Positions 57,099 through 64,000 of a stretch of DNA of 64,000 nucleotides are shown here, piece by piece; position 1 is the stretch's first letter; each line of letters begins with the position of its first letter. The notes beneath the pieces are model-generated. The model was not told the DNA's origin and made no database searches. It was given only the letters and a program-made list of their open reading frames with translations. Location: assembly GCA_038363925.1 (NCBI GenBank), contig JAQQWL010000001.1, positions 1,798,001-1,862,000 on the forward strand. Direction: 5' to 3'. The stretch comes from Apiospora phragmitis. Lineage: Eukaryota; Ascomycota; Sordariomycetes; Amphisphaeriales; Apiosporaceae. The position numbers were made by a program, and so were the translations under genes.

Positions 57099-59201
57099 TT
57101 AGTCTTCGTTCAAGGGACTCATCAGAGGACTCTTCAGCCTCGTTGGGCTGCCTGTGCGACTGCGGCGGCCAGCGGTGAGCATCTGAGGCACAAGCCGTTC
57201 TCGGCTTTCGGTCCGCACGGCCATGCCGCTTCGGTCAATGGCGCTGGTCGGATAGGGCTGCTTGCGCAGGTCATCGAAGGCGTGCACGTTATTCTTGGGA
57301 GTCGCTAGGCCTGAGGTGCGCCCTTGGCGGACACTGCCGCTGCTATCGGACTCAGCCTCATCAGAGTCCACGTCACCGAGCTCGAATTGCGCGGCATCAC
57401 CTTCCTCGATAACTCGTTCATAGGAGTGCGATGGGCGACCGAAGAGCTTTCCGGCAAGGGCCGAAAGCCCGCGGCTGGTTTTGCGCGGGCTGCCAGGTCG
57501 ACGGTGATGGCGGCGAAGCATGGCGTTGACTCGAGTGTAAAGGCGCATCCGGCGGTCCCGTTTCCGGAAGAAGAAGAAGAGAAGTAATAATACAAGGAAG
57601 AAGAGAAGGAAGCTGGAGCCCGACTTGGTTTTGACGTGATCAACAAGATCCTCGGTCAAATCGTCAGTCCAACCATCATCGTCGCCATTAAGGGGCAACG
57701 CTGTCCAGTTCGAACCAGCGTGTTGCCAATCGGAAGGAATGCCTTTGATGTTGGCACCGAAACCGACGGGAAGTTCTTTCGCCGTATCGCGAGGTGGCAC
57801 TTGGCCAGCAGCGTAAAGCACCATGGGACCGATGGTCCAGCTGACCTCAATGTCATCCACCTTGTCAACAGCCTGGAAGGGGTCCAAGAACCCCTTTTCC
57901 TTTGCAGCTTCGCCGATTTCTTTGGTGACATTGCCAGTGGTGCCCGAGGTATGCTCAATGCCAACCCGGGGAACGCCGATTCCATCATGCAGGACATTGA
58001 TCAGCCAAGAAGCCTTGAAGCAAGCTTCTTGGGCATCTCTAGAGTGGTCCTTCTTTCTGGTTTCGAGCCCATCCTCAATATCGCCCCATTCCTGGCTGCA
58101 GAAATCGAGGACCTTCTTCTGGTATGTGGCGAAGTCGTAGACCTTTTCGTTCTTGTCTGCAAAGACCCCGTGTGTCGTATGCCAGTATTCTGACACTCCG
58201 ACGAAATGGTTCACATCGAAATCGATCGCGGGAACATGCTGGCCATCCAAGAGACAAGGCTCATTCTTGCAGGGCTTATCCTTTCCGAGTAAGGGCTTCG
58301 TCATCCGCATGCACTGGTCAAATAAGCCCGTTCCAACCAGCGTCAGCTTGTCCGCTGTACCGTCAATGAAGCCACCGCTTTCTGTTGTTCGCAGTCCCTT
58401 GGGCATACAGGGATCCGGGACTTCATGTTCACCCTCGAGGAGAAATGAATCGACCAGATCTTTGACGTAGCGTTGCCGGGCCTGGTTGACGCCGAAGCCC
58501 AGCCACGTGGTCGTGAAGACCTTGTATTCAGTGGACTCTCCATTCAGAGTTCGTAGGCGCAACAGTTTCAAGTCGTCTCCGTGTTTCGCAGATTCGGTGG
58601 CGTTCGGGGCAAAGGCGATCTGGGCGGAGGCGCCACCCATGTCCAGAAAGCCATAGGTATGGTGGTCCTTGCCATGCGCGTGTCCCTTCGGATCGTCAAA
58701 GCCGCCCAATAAGTAGTTGGCCGAGATCCAGCCATATAACCCTTCGGTATCACCGGGAATCACCTGAATGTGTCGGTCGCAATCCGGTAAGGAGAACTCG
58801 GTGTTATGCCGGAAGTAATCGCAAACTTCGGAGAGAACTGCGCGTTGTTGCCGGGGCGGTAGGAGTCGCATACCGGCCGTGGCCATCAGGAAAATAGGCG
58901 TATCGGGATGCATCTCCTCGGGGATGACATTGACCGCGTGCTCCAGTAGATCCCTCAAGTATTCCCCGACATCTTCGGGATGCTCGCCAAAGGTGGAGAT
59001 GCCCGGCCTGATCTTCTTGGTCCATTTCTTTTCCGTCTTCAGCTTGGGTAACCTGTGCAATTCTTCGAGGTCGGCGTGCTTTGCAGCTCGTGCAGGATCC
59101 TTCCACCGGTAAATATGCAAGCGGGTGCCGGAGGAGCCGGCGTCGAGGATAACACCCCAACGATCTGTTCGGTGATCCCAGAAGTCAGCCAATATTTCCA
59201 T
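57099..59201 (-). CDS. GDA1/CD39 nucleoside diphosphatase/apyrase, Ynd1-like Golgi enzyme
   Basis: This is an intact single exon of 700 residues with ATG at 59201 (MEILADFWDHRTDRWGVILD). Apyrase conserved regions are visible: ACR1 DAGSSGTR (about residue 20), ACR2 FLMATAGMR (about 105), ACR3 TEGLYGWISANYLLG (about 157), ACR4 YGFLDMGGASAQIAF (about 190) and a paired-cysteine segment CKNEPCLLDGQHVP. A single strong membrane span of Leu/Phe (about 530-548) is followed by a basic, Ser-rich cytosolic tail with DVDSDEAESDSSGS. This N-in-lumen, single C-terminal-span layout is that of yeast Ynd1, which hydrolyses nucleoside di- and triphosphates in the Golgi so that GMP and UMP can be exchanged for sugar nucleotides during glycosylation. 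No frameshift is present. Confidence 0.93.
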   Translation of the reverse strand: MEILADFWDHRTDRWGVILDAGSSGTRLHIYRWKDPARAAKHADLEELHRLPKLKTEKKWTKKIRPGISTFGEHPEDVGEYLRDLLEHAVNVIPEEMHPDTPIFLMATAGMRLLPPRQQRAVLSEVCDYFRHNTEFSLPDCDRHIQVIPGDTEGLYGWISANYLLGGFDDPKGHAHGKDHHTYGFLDMGGASAQIAFAPNATESAKHGDDLKLLRLRTLNGESTEYKVFTTTWLGFGVNQARQRYVKDLVDSFLLEGEHEVPDPCMPKGLRTTESGGFIDGTADKLTLVGTGLFDQCMRMTKPLLGKDKPCKNEPCLLDGQHVPAIDFDVNHFVGVSEYWHTTHGVFADKNEKVYDFATYQKKVLDFCSQEWGDIEDGLETRKKDHSRDAQEACFKASWLINVLHDGIGVPRVGIEHTSGTTGNVTKEIGEAAKEKGFLDPFQAVDKVDDIEVSWTIGPMVLYAAGQVPPRDTAKELPVGFGANIKGIPSDWQHAGSNWTALPLNGDDDGWTDDLTEDLVDHVKTKSGSSFLLFFLVLLLLFFFFRKRDRRMRLYTRVNAMLRRHHRRPGSPRKTSRGLSALAGKLFGRPSHSYERVIEEGDAAQFELGDVDSDEAESDSSGSVRQGRTSGLATPKNNVHAFDDLRKQPYPTSAIDRSGMAVRTESRERLVPQMLTAGRRSRTGSPTRLKSPLMSPLNED

Positions 59202-60328
59202 TGAATCGATTGAGTACCAGTCGGTTGTTTCTTACGTTTATTTTTACCCATCAGGACTGGACTAAAAGGGATGTCGTGGGAAGGTTGGCGATGTTGTCGG
59301 AGATAGCCCCGTTGCTAGGCGAATGCACAAGCGACTGGAAGTGAGAGCTGGGGCCTCTGATCAACTGGACTGCATGACAAGACAAGGCAGACAATTGTAG
59401 TGGTGTTGTGTCCGGTGTTGAGGATGCAGGGCAGATTGGGGTGCGAGATAGACAAGCGTATCGTATCTTGCGCAAATTGGTTGTTTTGGTGTTGTGTTGC
59501 TGTCCTTGCGAGTCAATGAATGCGAGGTGATTACGCGTTCGGGGGTTACAGGTGACCTCTTGGGGGTGGCTTGTTGAATTAGAAAGGGGGTACAAGTAGG
59601 TGGTACTGGTACTTTAGTTGATGGAATTGATAAAGAAAAGCGAGGGTGGAAGAATGGGAAGAAGCGAACGGCAATTTGGGTGGACTCAGGTCAAAAGTGC
59701 GATCGGGGGAGATCTAACGTCAGAGAGGATCATCAAGGCAGAAAGAGTGTATTTTGATGGGAGTGGTTTTGTTTTTTGGTCACATGGAGAGTAGGATTGA
59801 GGACGGATTGCAATTAGAGGTTTGTATCCTTTCTCTCTTTTTCTCCTTCTCTCTCGCCCTAATCAATTGCCTCTCGCATCCATGTTCGCGGGCGACGAAG
59901 CGAAAAGGATAAAAGCTGCAGAGAGTGGAGCTAAAACTGGGGGTCTCCGGGGGTCCCTTGGCAACTGAGGTTCTTTTTTAGGAAACTCCTCCAGCTAGCC
60001 AGCCACTGCAGGGCCACTCTAGAAGCATGGCTGCATGGCTTGCGCAGCACTCACGCACTGCATCTTTGCCCGCTCGGTCGACACCGAATCTCGCCGAGAC
60101 TAGAGCCACCTTATCCCAGTCCAATCACACCGCCGCAGAGAAGCACTCCAGGCCGGGCTTGCAGGCCTGCAATCTTGCACTTTCATTCTACTATTGATAA
60201 GAGGTTCGTCGCCAAGCCCGGTAGACACGAAGATTCGTGTTGCTGGTGCAGCTGACTGAGAGAGTGGCCGAACTTGTCAAGTGCCTACTTGCCAGCTAAC
60301 GAGAAGCTCTCGTATCACGCTGTTCCTG

Positions 60329-60347
60329 ACTGACTGACTGACTGACT
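60329..60347 (+). repeat. GACT microsatellite
   Basis: Five consecutive copies of the tetranucleotide, as TGACTGACTGACTGACTGAC. Confidence 0.9.
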
Positions 60348-61024
60348 CCTCTCTCCATGCTGCAATCAACATGTTGTACTGCATATTCATTACACGGCTC
60401 CGGGTCTTCTCCAGATAACACGATCATTCGCTGATCTATGCCAGGAAACCCCGAGCTCTCCCCCTTCTGTACCACACAATGGAATGGAGCCAACCATGGA
60501 GGTTACAGGATAACATGACCAGAGTCAGGCCGGGCAGTGGTCGGGGCTGCAAACATACGTAATCTCCCCACACGCGCACCACTCTGAATGATGGATCGAA
60601 TCGCCAATACTCCGTGGTCTGAACCACGGTTCAATGCAGTCTTTCAAGCTTTCTAGGCATTTTGGCACCGAACCTCCAGGCAATGGTCTGGCGAATAGTC
60701 GTCTCTTTGTCCCAACCCAACCAATCCAATATTATCCAAATCCCCCCTCTTGCCTCCCGGTTGGGTCGGCACTAGTAAGCGCAACTTAAAGAAGAAGGCC
60801 TTTGTACTCTTTGTTTGCATCTCTCCGCCTCGGGAGTCCCATTCGCAGATATTGGGGGGTTGCGGCAATTGGCAGATCCTGCCGAGGGGGACGCTGTAAC
60901 ACGGTCGTCATGCATACAGCCGACACCACCTTGCGTCTTTCGTAAAAGCTGCATCTGCCCCTCATCGCCAAACGATTACAGTGACTTGTGTAGATAACGA
61001 TTGCCAGCAAAATCCTGTCACAAG

Positions 61025-61052
61025 CCATATGTTCCATATGTTCCATATGTCC
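61025..61052 (+). repeat. 9-bp tandem repeat, three copies
   Basis: CCATATGTT is repeated head to tail, with the last copy reading CCATATGTC. Each copy contains an NdeI-like palindrome CATATG. Confidence 0.9.
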
Positions 61053-63125
61053 GTATCATACATACAAGCTGCCGTATGTAGTAAGGATGAACCAGTTCCT
61101 TCTCCAAAAGCCGCGACGCTCTGGGCAAGTCAGAAGGGGTTGGTGCTTGCTGACTCCTGAGACTACTCAAGTAACGTTTTCTCACCCGCCTTCTCGCCCT
61201 TCGCGATGTTTCACGTAAAAAAGACAGATATTACTACCAACGGCAGAAGGGGGGCACAAAACCCGGCTGCTCACTGGCTCTCGCAGAATCGCAACGGGGG
61301 GTTCATCTACAATTGGAGGGGACATCCCAGCATCTAGACGGCAGCTAATAAATCCTACTAGGCTAGCAAGGCTAGGAGGTCGCATTCTAGCACACTCCAT
61401 TTTCTCTGCTTTCACCCAAACAACTGAGCCGCGTAAAAGCCTTGCAGCCGTTGGTGGCTTCTGCAACACACTAACCCGTGAGCTCGTTCCTTTGTTCGCT
61501 TGGCCCTCTTGGCTGCTCAACTACCTATCATTGAATATCTAGGTATGTATGTATCACCCACGGGCCATCCAATAGATTAAGGGTCGTCTTACGCGTAAAA
61601 AAAATAAAAAAAAAAGACCATTCTGAATTGAATGCAATGTAATCTACCGAGTTATTCCGTTGCCGAAGAATAAACATCGCAATTGGCAATATGGACTCTC
61701 TGGAAATGATCAAGCCCAAGAGAATTTTGCAAGTTTCAGTAACTGGATCCCCCCTCCAAAGCGTGGAGCATAGAATGACGTAGCCAAGAGCTTATTCAAC
61801 TTTTTAATGTTTGGCACAAGCGTCTCGTCTCATGCATCTCATCCCTTGGGAGGATTCCTCCACCTGCCACCTTCAAGGATTTTTTTTTACTCCTCACGTT
61901 CGTCGGGCGGTTGGGCATTCTGGAGACAATGACGCCACACCTGCCTGTTGGAGGACTCTTGGCCGCCGATGGGGTTCGACCAGAATATTGTAGGTTCTGT
62001 TTCGAACGCAACTTTGCATCGTGAAACCAACATCAAGCATCTTGAGCATCTTGGGGGGGCAGGGCGTTCGTTGCAGGTTGGTCCAGCCACCAGGTAACAG
62101 CCGTCGTCAAAGAGGTTGGTTTCATCGTTGAATGGTTTCTTGTTTGATGTGATCTGTCTGGCAAGACTGCCAACCACCCAGCTCCGCTCTTCCCTAGGTA
62201 CTTGAGCATCTTGCTGGAACTCCATGATTTACTATAATATCCCGATGATTAAACATTAAGAGGAGATGCGAAGCCATACCACGAGGACCACTGCGCAACA
62301 TGTGGCACTTTCTTGACCTAACGTGATTGTGTGGAGTGCTTGGTAGCGTCCTGCTGTGGCATGAATGCATGTGCTTTGCTCTGTGCTCCGTTCCCGAGCA
62401 ACCCACACCAGCCATCCACATATAAAGTGTCTTTGCGGAGAAGGAAAGCAAAGTGATAGATGGATGGCATGACTTCCGGTCCACTGTATGTCAAAACAAA
62501 CAGACTTGGGATTGCACCGGCATCAACCGAGACAAAACATGTCCAGACAAGGACGTCTGATGATGACGGAAACATGTGGCTCTTTGTCAAGCGCAACGGC
62601 GCCCATCAGCCGGCTTTTTCTCTTCTACGTGACTGAGGTAATCAGTAAGGTGAGTATGGATTGCCTCGTCACCACATGCGACAGAACGACCATTCCCTAT
62701 GGCCCTCGTCAACCATCCGGCAAGCCTCCTCGCCATACCCACCATGTGGCTCAGTGGCTCGAGATTACAAAAACACGATCAACATGGCATCCCAGATTCT
62801 GATCAAATAGGCTTCAACTCCATGCTCTGCTTATCAAGTAACCCAGCTGAGCAGCTTAGCTGGCTGGGATGGAGACGAGCACACGACAGAATACCAATAA
62901 GAGAGATAAGTAATGCGATAATGAAGTGTTATATGAATCCAAGAATTCCCATGAACACCCGATATGAATGAATGCCGCTCTCTAACAATGATGCCCTCCC
63001 ATCACCCATCAATAATAAGAAGACCGACTTTTTTACTTTCCACCCATCATCATCATCATAGGTAATACATAATAAATAAAATAAGAACAGATAAGAGACG
63101 ATATGCCCGCTGCAGGTTCTTTTTG

Positions 63126-64000
63126 CTAGCCACTCCCTCTCCCACACATTACATATGCCATATTAACGACCCCTATGCCGCGATGAACCACCACCGCCAC
63201 CACCCGCCGCCTACCGTCCTCCTCCTCCGTCCTCGCCGACTCCTCCATCTCCATATCCTCATCGGCGCCCGAAGTCCGGACCCAGCTCGCGCGGCCGAGC
63301 GGACTCCGGCCCGTGCGAGCCGTCTGTTGCTGGTGGCCGCTATTGCCCCTAGCGTGGTGATGCGGACTCAAGCTCTGTTGCTGCTGCGGCTGCTGTTGCT
63401 GATTCCCTGACGACGCCCTACTGCTCCTACCATGCCGTTGCTGCTGCTGCTGCTGCTGCTGTTGTTGATGTTGCTCCGAAGCCGCAGACGCGGCGACAGC
63501 AGGTCTAGCAGGCGACGCATTCCGCGACGACGCAGCCGATCTATCATCGTCGTCGCTGCTGCCATGACGCTTATGGTTATTATTATTATTATTATTATGC
63601 TGCTCGCTCGAAGTAGGGTAGTCCGAGTAAGCCGTATCGACGGTATCAGTCCACCCGCCGCGCACGAGCTCGGCCTCGCTGAACTGGTACACCTGCCCCT
63701 GCTGCGGCACGGCGAACTGCTTGGACTTGGCGACCCACTGGTTGTACTGGCTCTGCTGCGCGAGCTCGTACTTGCGGCGGTCCTCCTCGCCCATGATGCT
63801 CTCGACGCGGCGCGGCATGTAGACGGAGCTAATACCGCCGTGACTACCACTGCCGCTGCCACCGCCGCCGCTGCCGTTACCATTGCCGCCAAAACCGCCC
63901 GTCATGAAGCTGTCCCACGAGTCGCGGTGCGGCAGGTCGTAACGGCGGGCCCCACCAGAAGAGGAAGAGGGTCCGGCGCCGTTGCCGTCCTCGAGCAGGT
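63126..64000 (-). CDS. 3' part of a low-complexity Gln/Asn/Gly-rich protein, cut by the window end
   Basis: The frame is open from the right edge (LLEDGNGAGPSSSSGGARRY, DLPHRDSWDSF), through a Gly-rich stretch and a conserved-looking segment with VYMPRRVESIMGEEDRRKYE, LAQQSQYNQWVAKSKQFAV and VYQFSEAELVRGGW. Asn, His, Gln and Ser tracts follow (QHQQQQQQQQQQRHG). The called end at 63126 (NMAYVMCGRGSG) looks unlike the rest. A frame shift near 63215 would instead end in a Gly/Arg-rich SSRHRGR at about 63168, so the C-terminus is uncertain. The start lies beyond the window. I do not recognise the family. Confidence 0.55.
   Translation of the reverse strand, partial: LLEDGNGAGPSSSSGGARRYDLPHRDSWDSFMTGGFGGNGNGSGGGGSGSGSHGGISSVYMPRRVESIMGEEDRRKYELAQQSQYNQWVAKSKQFAVPQQGQVYQFSEAELVRGGWTDTVDTAYSDYPTSSEQHNNNNNNNHKRHGSSDDDDRSAASSRNASPARPAVAASAASEQHQQQQQQQQQQRHGRSSRASSGNQQQQPQQQQSLSPHHHARGNSGHQQQTARTGRSPLGRASWVRTSGADEDMEMEESARTEEEDGRRRVVAVVVHRGIGVVNMAYVMCGRGSG

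Larger units (their letters stand above)
59202..63122. other. Long intergenic region of 3.9 kb
   Basis: The first 600 bases are the probable apyrase leader. The rest has no supported gene. It holds a GACT microsatellite (60329-60347), a 9-bp CCATATGTT triplet (61025-61052), an A-rich run at about 61599-61616, and many short unrelated open frames. Confidence 0.4.

Noticed and set aside
1..64000. CRISPR arrays, bacterial operons or ribosomal RNA
   Set aside because: The window is fungal nuclear DNA with introns; no regular spacer-repeat array or rRNA sequence is visible.

Overview
The window is nuclear DNA of a filamentous ascomycete, most likely a Sordariomycete. Its genes are compact with short GT..AG introns. 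It holds fungal-only families (Zn2Cys6 regulator, Egh16/Gas1-type secreted protein, 2EXR protein). One AT-rich block of about 11 kb carries the signature of repeat-induced point mutation (RIP). I cannot name the species.

Left part (1-21.7 kb): a two-zinc-knuckle protein; an HNM1-like choline/GABA-type permease; a small EutQ-like cupin; a DUF3445 (heme-dependent oxidative N-demethylase-like) protein; a Zn2Cys6 transcription factor; the ER P5A ATPase (Spf1); a CofD/YvcK-family protein; and mitochondrial malate dehydrogenase. Middle (22-44 kb): an APH-like kinase preceded by a degenerate repeat array; an acidic low-complexity protein; a decayed NmrA-like gene not previously obvious because it is broken in every frame; an aldehyde dehydrogenase with a probable mitochondrial and an alternative cytosolic start; an Egh16-like secreted protein; a 2EXR protein; and a glutamine/proline-rich protein.

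At 44.6-55.9 kb lies the most striking structure, a Russian doll of mobile elements. A Fot1/Pogo (Tc1-mariner) transposon with ACGTA-type inverted termini and TA duplications is inserted in a small secreted-protein gene. Its transposase is cut by a Ty3/Gypsy LTR retrotransposon on the opposite strand. That retroelement is cut in turn by a second Fot1-like transposon. All layers are saturated with C-to-T changes at CA/TG, so every reading frame is full of stops, yet transposase and reverse transcriptase signatures are still readable. To the right are a GDA1/CD39 apyrase (Ynd1-like) and the 3' part of a low-complexity protein running off the window end.

An important caveat is sequence quality. 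I find about 18 single-base insertions or deletions in ten otherwise well-conserved genes between 2.5 and 33 kb, often in C or G runs. Where exon boundaries could be fixed, correcting them gave a whole number of codons. Several are in housekeeping genes such as malate dehydrogenase and Spf1. They look like base-calling errors of a draft assembly rather than gene decay, and the coordinates below span the full corrected genes.
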